DNA of 49,261 bases, from the NCBI RefSeq assembly GCF_001493375.1, contig NZ_LN929763.1:1-49261 (forward strand), in the 5' to 3' direction. Both the position numbers and the translations under genes were made by a program. Shown here in pieces: positions 42,148-49,139 of this stretch. The notes beneath the pieces are model-generated. The model was not told where the DNA came from and did no database searches. It saw nothing but the letters and a program-made list of their open reading frames with translations. Within the stretch, counting starts at the first letter, position 1, and the number at the start of each line of letters is the position of its first letter. Origin of the DNA: Streptomyces specialis. Lineage in GTDB: Bacteria > Actinomycetota > Actinomycetes > Streptomycetales > Streptomycetaceae.

Positions 42148-42939
42148 GATGGCGCGGGCCGATTCCTCCGGTTCGCGCAGATGGACCCAGTGGTCGGCGT
42201 CCAGTTCGACCAGGGTGGTGCCGGGGCGGCGCGACGCCATCTCGCGGGCCTGCGCGGTGGGCAGCACGTTGCCGGCGGTGCCGTGGAGCAGCAGCGCGGG
42301 GCAGTCGGATCCCAGCCACTGGGGCCAGTGGTCGCCGAGGACACGGGTGTCCGAGTCGACCATGTCCTCGGGATGGCAGCCGATCCGCCAGCCGTCGCGG
42401 TGCGGTCGCAGCCCGCTCTCCAGCAGCGGAGCCAGGGGGCCGCAGGCGCGCAGGAGTTCCTCGCGGGTGGGGGCGGTGTAGGGCAGATCGAGCAGGAACG
42501 ACAGCGGGGGAGGGGAGACGACGGGCAGGTACGCCGGTCCGTCGATGTTGACGAGGGCACTGACGGCGCCGGGCCGGCTCGCGGCCAGGTGATAGCCGTT
42601 GACGGCGCCGAGAGAATGCCCGAGGACGGGCAGCGGGCGGTGGTCGAGCCCGAGGGGGGTGAGCAGGAGACGGAGATCGTCGAGATACCCCTCCCGGTCG
42701 TACCGCTCCGCCCGGTCGGAGTCCCCGTGCCCCCGCTGATCAGGCGCCACCACCCGCCAGCCGTCACCCCCCAGGACAGCGGCGAGCGCCGCGAAGTCCG
42801 CGCCTTCACCGAGATGCCCGTGCAGGGCGAGTAACGGCCGCCCCGCGGCGGGCCCGAAATCGAGATAGGACAGACGCCGCCCGTCCGGAGTGGTCAGATG
42901 GGCACGCGTGGGTCGCACAGAGGCGGATCCGGTGATCAT
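42148..42939 (-). CDS. Alpha/beta hydrolase, 3' end cut by adapter
   Basis: About 264 codons from ATG 42939. GRPLLALHGHLGEGADFAAL is the oxyanion region, VAPDQRGHGDSDRAERYDRE the first acidic loop, LGHSLGAVNGYHLA the nucleophile elbow (Gly-His-Ser-Leu-Gly), PALLLHGTAGNVLPTAQARE the acidic-residue strand, and ELDADHWVHLREPEE the catalytic His. All triad elements are present, so only a short C-terminal helix is missing. The frame then reads through adapter sequence. No signal peptide. The next gene upstream, the serine hydrolase stop at 42981, lies 41 bases away on the same strand, so it could be the fourth gene of that operon. Confidence 0.83.
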
Positions 42940-42980
42940 GACTCCACGGTAGAAGACCAGCACCGTGCCCCGGGGCGCGT

Positions 42981-44018
42981 CTACGGTTCGTCGGTGATGG
43001 CCTTGAGGGCCAAGGCCCGCAGCGGGGCGAGGCGGGTGCGGTTGTCCTGGTGGTGGTAGACCGCGTTGGTGCAGATGACGAGGTACCGGCCGCTGTCGGG
43101 GGCGAGGTAGAGACTGGTACCGGTGAAGCCGTGGTGGTAGGCGACGCGGCCCTGGTCGGTGACGATCCAGGCAAGCCCGCGATCCACTCCCGGTTCGATC
43201 GTGGCCTGCGGAGTCAGGCTCCGGTCCAGCCAGCGTCCCAGGGGTGAGCGATCGGCCCGGGCGCGCAGCAGGGCGACTGCGTAAGTGGCCAGGTCGCCCG
43301 GGGTGGAGAACACTCCGGCGTGTCCGGCGACGCCGCCCAGCAGGCCGGCGTTGTCGTCGTGGGGCAGCCCCCACAGGCGGGGTGCGCCCGGCAACCGCTG
43401 TTCGGTCGGCGCGACGTTCGTGCCACGCGCCACGGGACCATAGGTCGTGGCGCGCATGTTCATCTCCTGCCACAACTCGGCGGCGAGTTGGTCCAGGCGT
43501 CGGCCGGTCGCGGTGGCGAGGAGGAGTCCGGCGAGGATGAAGCCACGGTTGATGTACCGGTGTGTGGCGCCGGGTTCGGAGATGAGGTCCTCGCGGCAGA
43601 TCAGCTCGGCGAGGTCGGTGCCGGTGTTGCGGTACTGGTCGAGTCGGGTGTCCGCGCGAAGGCCCGAGGTGTGGGAGAGGATCTGCCGGACGGTCACCCG
43701 GCCGCCGGGGGCGGTCTCGGGCAGGTGGGTCAGGATGTCGCGGATGGGGGCGTCCAGGTCCAGCGAACCCAGTCGGCCGATCAGAGGCCAGGTGGAGACG
43801 ACCTTGGTCAGCGAGGCGACGTCGTAGAGCGTCTCAGGGCCCGGACGGGCGTCGCCGCACTCGGGGGCGACGACGCCTGCGGACAGCCAGACGGGCTCGC
43901 CGTCGCGGGTCCCGTAGCCGACAACACCGCCGGGTACGTCCCCGTCAGCGGTCATCAGTTCCAGGCAGTCGCGAACCTCGCTGATCTGGCGGGGGGTCCA
44001 CACGGGGGCGTTGGTCAA
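42981..44018 (-). CDS. Cytoplasmic serine hydrolase of the beta-lactamase/PBP fold
   Basis: A 345-aa class C beta-lactamase-like protein. The SxxK motif is VASLTKVVSTWPL (Ser69-Lys72), the YxN motif RYINRGF (Tyr155, Asn157), and the third element HHGFTGTS (296-302), where His-Gly replaces Lys-Thr-Gly as in esterase and D-aminopeptidase relatives. SHTSGL and GGVAGHAGVFSTPGDLA are also typical. There is no signal peptide, so unlike true beta-lactamases it would act in the cytoplasm, perhaps on a soluble amide or ester intermediate. The ATG overlaps the stop of the MurA-like gene by 4 bases. It is the third gene of the coupled cassette. Function is not known. Confidence 0.86.
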   Translation of the reverse strand: MTNAPVWTPRQISEVRDCLELMTADGDVPGGVVGYGTRDGEPVWLSAGVVAPECGDARPGPETLYDVASLTKVVSTWPLIGRLGSLDLDAPIRDILTHLPETAPGGRVTVRQILSHTSGLRADTRLDQYRNTGTDLAELICREDLISEPGATHRYINRGFILAGLLLATATGRRLDQLAAELWQEMNMRATTYGPVARGTNVAPTEQRLPGAPRLWGLPHDDNAGLLGGVAGHAGVFSTPGDLATYAVALLRARADRSPLGRWLDRSLTPQATIEPGVDRGLAWIVTDQGRVAYHHGFTGTSLYLAPDSGRYLVICTNAVYHHQDNRTRLAPLRALALKAITDEP

Positions 44019-45331
44019 GGCATCTCCTGGTCGATCGTCACACGGGCGCCGAGCGCGGCGAGCTTGGGCAGCAGGCTGCCGTAGCCGCGTCGCAGGTGGT
44101 ACATACCTCGAATCGTAGAGGTGCCCTCCGCCGCCAGGGCGGCGATCACGAGTGCGGTCACCGCCCTGATGTCCTCGGCCGCGACATCGGCGGCGGTAAG
44201 TCGGGAGGCGCCATGGACGGCAATCACTGGACCAGTGGAGTCGACGGCTGCTCCGAATGCCCGCAGGGGGGAGAGATGAGTGTCGCGCCGAGGATAGATC
44301 CGCTCCTCCAGCCGGGAAATGCCGTGGGCCTGGGTGAGGAACGCGGTGAGCTGCGGCTGCACATCAGTCGGGAAGCCCGGATGTGGGGCGGTGGACATGG
44401 CCACCGCGCATGGCAGCTCGGGAGCACTCACACGCGTTCCGGCGTTCTGTGGGACGCAGCGGATACCAGCGTCAGCGAACACGGATCGCAGGCCGCTCGG
44501 AAAGTCCTCCACAGGAAAGTTGTCGAGATGCACCGCACCACCGGTGATAGCGGCAGCCAGCGCGAGGGTGGCCGCCTCCAACCGGTCGGGCGGCACTGCG
44601 AACATGCCGCCTTGGAGTCGGTCACTTCCGGTGACGTGCACTGCCTCGGCCCCCTCCCACTCGATGGTGGCGCCGCAGCTCTGCAGGAGTCCGGAGGTGA
44701 CGGTGACCTCAGGTTCGATGCTTGGGCCCTGGATTGTGGAGGTGCTGGGAGCGCGAGCGGCCAGCAGCAGCGCGGTGACCGTCGCGCCGAGGCTGGGGCC
44801 CCATGACTTCGTGGTGACGTTCGTCATGAACGCGCGGGGCCAAGCGCCCCTGGCGCGTGCGTGCACCCGGCCATCGGCGATCTCGATGTCCGCGCCGGCG
44901 GCCCGCATCGCGGCCAAGTGCCGATCGATGTAGCGCGCGCAGAAGGAGTCGCCACCCGGTAGCGGGAACGTCACCTGGCCGGTGCGGGCAAGCAATGCGC
45001 CCGCTATCACGGGGGTGGTGCGTATGCGTCGGCCGAGTTCGTCCGCGATGACGGTAGAGCGTGTGGCGCCCGGGCGAGTGGCGAACTTCCCGCCGATGAC
45101 GGTGGTGTGCGTACCGGCGCGGGTCAGGATGTCGGCACACACCCCGGTGTCGAGGATATGCGGCGCCCCGGTGAGCATCATCGGTTCATCGAGAAGGAGT
45201 GTGGCGGCGTAGAGGTGCAGCGCGACGTTCTTACTGCCCTGTACCTGCGCCGCTCCGCTCAGCGGTGTGCCACCGACGATCCGGACGGTACGCTGATCGG
45301 CGGTCAGCAGCTTCTTCGCGCGCATAGTCAT
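44015..45331 (-). CDS. MurA-like enolpyruvyl transferase, Asp at the fosfomycin-target Cys
   Basis: A 438-aa EPSP synthase/MurA-fold enzyme expected to transfer enolpyruvate from PEP to a sugar or nucleotide hydroxyl. Conserved MurA residues: Lys34-Asn35 in VQGSKNVALHLYAATLL; the catalytic loop FPLPGGDSFCARYIDRH, where Asp128 replaces the Cys that fosfomycin alkylates (a Cys, 131, lies three residues on); SLGATVTALLLAAR; SIEPEVTV; PDRLEAAT; PHPGFPTDVQPQ with the general-base Asp323; EDIRAVTALV (Arg389) and HLRRGYGSL (Arg415). All Arg ligands are present. It diverges enough from housekeeping MurA to have a different acceptor. It overlaps the genes on both sides by 4 bases. Confidence 0.9.
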   Translation of the reverse strand: MTMRAKKLLTADQRTVRIVGGTPLSGAAQVQGSKNVALHLYAATLLLDEPMMLTGAPHILDTGVCADILTRAGTHTTVIGGKFATRPGATRSTVIADELGRRIRTTPVIAGALLARTGQVTFPLPGGDSFCARYIDRHLAAMRAAGADIEIADGRVHARARGAWPRAFMTNVTTKSWGPSLGATVTALLLAARAPSTSTIQGPSIEPEVTVTSGLLQSCGATIEWEGAEAVHVTGSDRLQGGMFAVPPDRLEAATLALAAAITGGAVHLDNFPVEDFPSGLRSVFADAGIRCVPQNAGTRVSAPELPCAVAMSTAPHPGFPTDVQPQLTAFLTQAHGISRLEERIYPRRDTHLSPLRAFGAAVDSTGPVIAVHGASRLTAADVAAEDIRAVTALVIAALAAEGTSTIRGMYHLRRGYGSLLPKLAALGARVTIDQEMP

Positions 45332-46068
45332 CGTCCCTGGCTACCGGCAGGGAAGAAACCGCCGACTTGGGTCTTGGGGTAAATCACAGTGCCTGCCCCA
45401 ATCAAGGTGGCCGGCATGAGCACGGTTCCGGCTGGGACGATCACGCCATCTCCGACAACAGCCCCGAACTTGGTCTGACCGGTCGGGATGCGACGGCCAT
45501 CCAGATGTGCGCAGACCTCCTGGGTGGCAGGTTCGCTGACCGGGCCCGAGGTGACGCGCAGGCTCGTGGTCGCGGCGAACACACCCATGTTGACGTCTCT
45601 GCCGAGCACTGAGTCGCCGACGAAGCAAGAATGCTTCATGAACACGCCGTCGACGAGCAGGCTGCGTGTGACCTCGGCACCGAATCCGATCTGGCAGCCA
45701 GGGCCGACGATGGTGTTGTCCCGCACCCGGGCACCGGCTCCGATCACCGCACCCGAGCAGACCAGTACCGGTCCGGTGACGATCGCACCCTCGCAGATGA
45801 CGGCGTTGGCTGCCACAGCGACCGGGCCACGGACGATGGCGCCCGACTCGATGACCCCGGTCGGCTCAGGTAGGGGGACACCCAGGTCGCCGCTCAGTAA
45901 CTCGGCCACGGCCCTCTTCAACCCGAAGACACTCGGACAGTGCTCCAAAAGGTGCCGAACGGTAGGGTCGCAGACCTGACCGATGTCGAAGTAGTAGGCG
46001 GGGGCGATCCGGCGATCCACCTCTTGATCAGCCTGCCTGGCTTTCGCCGTGTCCCGCGCTCGACCCAT
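45328..46068 (-). CDS. Left-handed beta-helix (hexapeptide) protein, GlmU C-domain-like
   Basis: A 246-aa protein dominated by hexapeptide repeats: GVIESGAIVRGPVAVAANAV, EGAIVTGPVLVCSGAVIGAG and RVRDNTIVGPGCQIGFGAEV. A GlmU-like segment, VGDSVLGRDVNMGVFAATTS, then RRIPTGQTKFGAVVGDGVIV, and a final coil pair follow. GlmU uses the same region for the acetyl-CoA site and the repeat fold. No nucleotidyl-transferase N-domain is present; the first 45 residues (with YYFDIGQVCDPTVRHLLEHC) are a short helical cap. It may acetylate an amino-sugar or serve as a structural partner. ATG 46068 has GAGGAG upstream, and the stop overlaps the MurA-like start by 4 bases. It is the first gene of the cassette. 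Confidence 0.84.
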   Translation of the reverse strand: MGRARDTAKARQADQEVDRRIAPAYYFDIGQVCDPTVRHLLEHCPSVFGLKRAVAELLSGDLGVPLPEPTGVIESGAIVRGPVAVAANAVICEGAIVTGPVLVCSGAVIGAGARVRDNTIVGPGCQIGFGAEVTRSLLVDGVFMKHSCFVGDSVLGRDVNMGVFAATTSLRVTSGPVSEPATQEVCAHLDGRRIPTGQTKFGAVVGDGVIVPAGTVLMPATLIGAGTVIYPKTQVGGFFPAGSQGR

Positions 46069-46439
46069 GACGGTACTCCTCAGTGAAGACAGGGAAGGGC
46101 TTCGGTCCTTCAAGCCGCCGGGCTGAACGGGCTTGTCGGAGACAACCAGGAAAGCGATGGCGCCTGTCCTGCAGGAGGTATGCACAGAGGGGCACACTGA
46201 GCATAGGTCGGGCGCGCGTAGGCTTCTTCGCGCCGTGCTCCTCGTATCCCTCGGCGCCTCCCCATGCTGCCGCCGTGCGAACGACTCACCCGTGGTCGAA
46301 CCCGGCCATACCGGAACGCGGTCCCGCCGCTGCCCGCAGCCCGAGTAGCGATGCCCCCGAAAGGCTGGGCCGACTGCCGTTCTCACTCCAGTCAGTAGGG
46401 GTACTTTCTGACTGTCAGGAACAGAATCGGGAGTCAGTC
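46069..46439. other. Divergent promoter region between cassette and XRE regulator
   Basis: 371 bases without a convincing gene; open frames here lack starts with ribosome sites and protein-like composition. The cassette ribosome site GAGGAG lies at its left edge. The XRE gene side holds a TACTTT box (46402-46407) followed directly by the perfect palindrome CTGACTGTCAG. The region has lower GC than the flanking housekeeping segments. Promoters for both directions must lie here. Confidence 0.6.
46408..46418. promoter_or_regulatory. CTGACTGTCAG palindrome upstream of the XRE gene
   Basis: A perfect inverted repeat, CTGAC-T-GTCAG, starts one base after a -10-like TACTTT (46402-46407) and 22 bases before the XRE ATG. 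The 10-base core TGACTGTCAG recurs at 47723-47732 ahead of the next operon. A further AGTCAGTC lies at 46432-46439, just before the start. It is a likely operator for the XRE protein itself (autoregulation), by inference. Confidence 0.6.
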
Positions 46440-47636
46440 ATGCCCGTAACAGCCCCCGTGCTCGGGCGGAGCCTCGGGGAAAGAATCCATGAGTTCCGCG
46501 CCATCCGCGGCTTCAGCCTTACCGAGTTGGGACGGCGCGCCCACGTCTCAACGAGCCAGCTCTCCAGGATCGAGCGCGGTCAGCGCTCGGCCAGTCCGAT
46601 GGTCGTGGCCAACATCGCCCGCGTGCTGGGCGTCAGCGTTTCCGTGCTGCACGGACAGCCGTACATCCACATGCTTCAGCGAGACCACCTGGACGCTCTG
46701 CTGGAACCCATCGGCAGCGCATTGGACAGTTGGGACATTCCCGATGAGGGGCCGTTCCGATCGCTGGATGCCCTGGAAACGGAAGTACGGTCGATTGTCG
46801 ACCTGCGGCTCAGAACGAAGTTCGCCGAGATCGCAGAGGCTCTTCCTGCGCTTTTGATCGAAGTGGCGGCCCAAACGCAGCGATACAGTCCTGGCCGTAA
46901 CCGCGAGCGCGCGTTCGATCTCCAGGCTGAACTCGGACGCACAGCGGCCATCCTCGCCTACAGGTTGGGGTTCATCGACCTCGCCCGGCTGGCGCTCTCT
47001 CGCATGGCCGCTGCCGCACCGCACTCCGGTGATCCTTGCCAAGTGGCTATCGAGCGCATGGAACGCTCGGCCATGACGCACGCCCAGAGCGCCCGCTCCG
47101 ATCGTGGTCTCGCACTCATGCGAGTGGCACTCCGGGACTTGGACGACGACGGGACCCCCGCAACACAGGCCGTGCGCGGCTCGCTGTTTCTTCGAGGCGC
47201 GAGCCTTGCGTTCCAGGCGAAGGACAAGAGCTCGTCCGCCGAGCTGCTCGGGGAGGCCCGGGAACTCGCCCACCGTATAGGGGACGTGTACGAGCACGCG
47301 CTGATGTTCGGGCCCTTCGGCGTGGCCCTGGCCGAGATGGGCGCCGATAACGACCGCAATGACCATGCTGCGGCGCTGAAGAAGGCTGCGTCCATGCACC
47401 TGCCCCCCAAGTGCCCGCCGACCCTGGCCGCACACTTCCACATCAGGAAGGCCCGCGCCCAGGCGTGGATGGCTCAGCATGATGAGGCGCTGGAGTCCCT
47501 GTCTCTGGCGAAGGCAACCGCCCCCGAACTCACCCGCTATCACCCTCACGTGCACGAGGCGGTCGGCGTGATGCTCCGCGCACGCGCTGCGGTTCCCGAC
47601 ACTCTGCGGAAGTTCGCGCAATGGAGCGGCGTTTAG
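46440..47636 (+). CDS. Large XRE-family regulator with helical repeat C-domain
   Basis: A 398-aa regulator. The N-terminal HTH (residues about 10-68) reads GRSLGERIHEFRAIRGFSLT, ELGRRAHVSTSQLSRIERGQ and ANIARVLGVSVSVL. The remaining 320 residues are all-helical with TPR-like pairs (AFDLQAELGRTAAILAYRLG, GFIDLARLALSRMAAAA, AEALLGEA-like SSAELLGEARELAHRIGDVY, RKARAQAWMAQHDEALESL). This resembles signal-sensing domains of SARP/Rgg-like regulators that bind a peptide or small molecule. The ATG at 46440 is chosen because the HTH starts there and GGGAG lies upstream. It is divergent from the three-gene cassette and followed by a terminator. It probably controls the cassette and the downstream operon. 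Confidence 0.87.
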   Translation: MPVTAPVLGRSLGERIHEFRAIRGFSLTELGRRAHVSTSQLSRIERGQRSASPMVVANIARVLGVSVSVLHGQPYIHMLQRDHLDALLEPIGSALDSWDIPDEGPFRSLDALETEVRSIVDLRLRTKFAEIAEALPALLIEVAAQTQRYSPGRNRERAFDLQAELGRTAAILAYRLGFIDLARLALSRMAAAAPHSGDPCQVAIERMERSAMTHAQSARSDRGLALMRVALRDLDDDGTPATQAVRGSLFLRGASLAFQAKDKSSSAELLGEARELAHRIGDVYEHALMFGPFGVALAEMGADNDRNDHAAALKKAASMHLPPKCPPTLAAHFHIRKARAQAWMAQHDEALESLSLAKATAPELTRYHPHVHEAVGVMLRARAAVPDTLRKFAQWSGV

Positions 47637-47667
47637 CAGCGACCTGACGGCACGTCAAGCGGAACAG

Positions 47668-47708
47668 CGGCTCTGGCAATGCCTCCTTGGCAACGCCGGA
47701 GCCGTTTT
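47668..47708 (+). terminator. Intrinsic terminator of the XRE gene
   Basis: CGGCTCTGG (47668-47676) pairs with CCGGAGCCG (47696-47704) with one G-T wobble. An inner GCC/GGC pairing lies within the loop, and TTTT follows (47705-47708). It lies 32 bases after the XRE stop and is the clearest U-tract terminator in the window. Confidence 0.75.
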
Positions 47709-47721
47709 CTGCGGGCACTGT

Positions 47722-47732
47722 GTGACTGTCAG
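47722..47732. promoter_or_regulatory. Second TGACTGTCAG motif, upstream of the accessory operon
   Basis: GTGACTGTCAG (47722-47732) shares ten bases with the XRE promoter palindrome at 46408-46418. It lies 27 bases before the ATG of the next gene (47759), immediately after the XRE terminator. Two copies in two consecutive promoter regions beside an HTH gene make a shared operator plausible. Confidence 0.6.
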
Positions 47733-47758
47733 CAAGCGATTGCTCACGGGAGCCCGTC

Positions 47759-48304
47759 ATGACGTCTGCCTCATTGAATCCGTATCCCCCGCCTTGGGTG
47801 CCTTCCGGGGACCTGCCCCAGCCGTATCCCTGTGGTGTCGAGTGGGATGCCGTCTCGGTCGGCTTCGTGGACGGATACCGCGTCGTAGGGATGCTGGGGC
47901 AGCGTTCCGGGGCGGTGATCGAGGACGCGGAGGGCGGTCGTGTGACCTGGCTGGTGAAGCCGGGGGCGGCCGGTGGCTGGTGCCTGCCGGGGGTCGCGGT
48001 GCGCGGTCTCGGGCTCCGCCTGCTCGTGCCGCCCCTCACGCCGCCGAAGACGGCGATCCTGCGGTGGGCGGTCCGGCCGGGGACCGGGTTCCTGACCTGT
48101 CACACGGCGTTGTACGGGGCGCTGGTGTACGTGACCGGTGCCCGGCCCGACCCCAGGGTCGTGTCAACCTACACGTCTCCCGAGTGCCTGACGAATGGGC
48201 ACGAGGCGTGCACGAAGGGGGAGGTGCGGCCGACGCCGCCGGGCTGTGGGGTCGTGGAGGAGCCGTGTGGGTGCGGCTGCCACGGGGCGGGCGGTGGCCG
48301 GTGA
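47759..48304 (+). CDS. Uncharacterised accessory protein with C-terminal cysteine cluster
   Basis: A 181-aa protein I do not recognise. It begins with a Pro-rich leader (NPYPPPWVPSGDLPQPYPCG) and continues into a compact beta-rich part: VEWDAVSVGFVDGYRVVGML, QRSGAVIEDAEGGRVTWLVK, GVAVRGLGLRLLVPPLTPPK. It resembles a small bifunctional DNA primase/polymerase-like or PT-repeat accessory protein only in a general way. The C-terminus holds several Cys and His (SPECLTNGHEACTK, PPGCGVVEEPCGCGCHG) that could bind a metal. It starts 27 bases after the shared operator, and its stop overlaps the next gene's start as GTGA. It is probably the first gene of a regulated accessory operon. Confidence 0.7.
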   Translation: MTSASLNPYPPPWVPSGDLPQPYPCGVEWDAVSVGFVDGYRVVGMLGQRSGAVIEDAEGGRVTWLVKPGAAGGWCLPGVAVRGLGLRLLVPPLTPPKTAILRWAVRPGTGFLTCHTALYGALVYVTGARPDPRVVSTYTSPECLTNGHEACTKGEVRPTPPGCGVVEEPCGCGCHGAGGGR

Positions 48305-48636
48305 GCGGCGTGCTGCTGGTTGCGCTGAGCCGGGAGGAGCTGGCGCGGGCCGGGGATCCGTATCCGGAGTTGTGCGTCCGGCTGACGGTGGACGGTATCG
48401 CGCACGATCCGTCCGGCCGCAGGCCGCCTGAACGGCTGGAACTGCGCCTGTCGCCCGGTCAGTTGACGGATCTCATCGCGCAGGGTCGCGCGGCGCGGGC
48501 CGCTCAGGCCGCGCAGGCGCGGCGGGACGCGCGGGTGATCGAGGCCGCTGCCGACGTGGCCGTGCGGGACACGTGCGTCGATACGGGCGTCCTCGCGCGC
48601 ATCGCCGAGGCCCTTCCCCGGTACGAGCCGAGGTGA
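48301..48636 (+). CDS. Small uncharacterised protein, coupled to the preceding gene
   Basis: A 111-aa soluble protein starting at the GTG of a GTGA overlap with the preceding stop. The N-terminal half is beta-like (VLLVALSREELARAGDPYPE, then LCVRLTVDGIAHDPSGRRPP) and the C-terminal half a long Ala/Arg helix (LTDLIAQGRAARAAQAAQAR) ending VDTGVLARIAEALPRYEPR. I do not recognise a family. Overlap and strand show that it is translated with its neighbours. The GTG start is favoured over an upstream start in the same frame because it gives the coupling and removes low-complexity sequence. Confidence 0.65.
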   Translation: MSGVLLVALSREELARAGDPYPELCVRLTVDGIAHDPSGRRPPERLELRLSPGQLTDLIAQGRAARAAQAAQARRDARVIEAAADVAVRDTCVDTGVLARIAEALPRYEPR

Positions 48637-48642
48637 GGCGGC

Positions 48643-49111
48643 GGTGAACGACAGGCTCCCCGACGAGGTGCTGTTGAAGCGGTACCGGACCGAAGACGCC
48701 AGCCTCCAGCTTCTCGCGGCGCTCGGCCGCCAGGACGCCCGTGAGGTGCGCCGGCGGCTGCACCGGCTCGGCGTCCGCGTGGACGTCGTCCACGACCACC
48801 CCTACCGGGACAGTGAGGTGGCGGAACTGTCCGGGCTGGTGACCGACTGGTGGTACACACCCGGCCAGGACATCCGCGAGGTGCTGCACAAGACCGGCCT
48901 GCGTTACGGCCAGGCACTGGACCTGCTGAAGCCGCCCCCGGGCCAGGACCCTCCCCGCCGGGGCCCGCGCGGAACGCTCCCGCCACCGGTCCCGCCCGCC
49001 GAACTGCGCCACCGGTACCTCACCGGCAACGAATCCGTGACCGCCCTGGCCCTGGACTTCCGCACCTCCGAAAGCGCCGTCCGCCGCTGGCTGACGGACG
49101 CCGGAGCGCGA
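48643..49111 (+). CDS. Partial protein with three helix-turn-helix-like repeats
   Basis: From a GTG at 48643, seven bases after the preceding stop, about 156 codons show three related HTH-like segments. The first is LPDEVLLKRYRTEDASLQLL with AALGRQDAREVRRRLHRLGV. The second is LVTDWWYTPGQDIREVLHK with TGLRYGQALDLL. The third is LRHRYLTGNESVTALALDF followed by RTSESAVRRWLTDAG. Each has the pattern L-x-x-R-Y-x-x...L-x-x-E/D-x-x-x-S-x-x-x-V-R-R-x-L. The gene then enters the fold-back and G-rich contig end, so its 3' end is lost. A DNA-binding role is inferred. It is the third gene of the accessory operon. Confidence 0.68.
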
Positions 49112-49139
49112 CGGAAGTCCAGGGCCACGGCGGTCACGG
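49035..49139. repeat. Fold-back inverted repeat at the contig end
   Basis: 49035-49061 and 49113-49139 are reverse complements (26 of 27 bases), separated by 51 bases; position x pairs with 98174 minus x. The left arm is coding sequence of the HTH-repeat gene. The right arm breaks its frame and is followed by a G-run. Same type of artefact as the lut inverted repeat. Confidence 0.75.

Noticed and set aside
42981..44018. A true secreted beta-lactamase giving antibiotic resistance
   Set aside because: There is no signal peptide and the KTG motif is replaced by HGF; only the fold and the SxxK and YxN motifs support the family.
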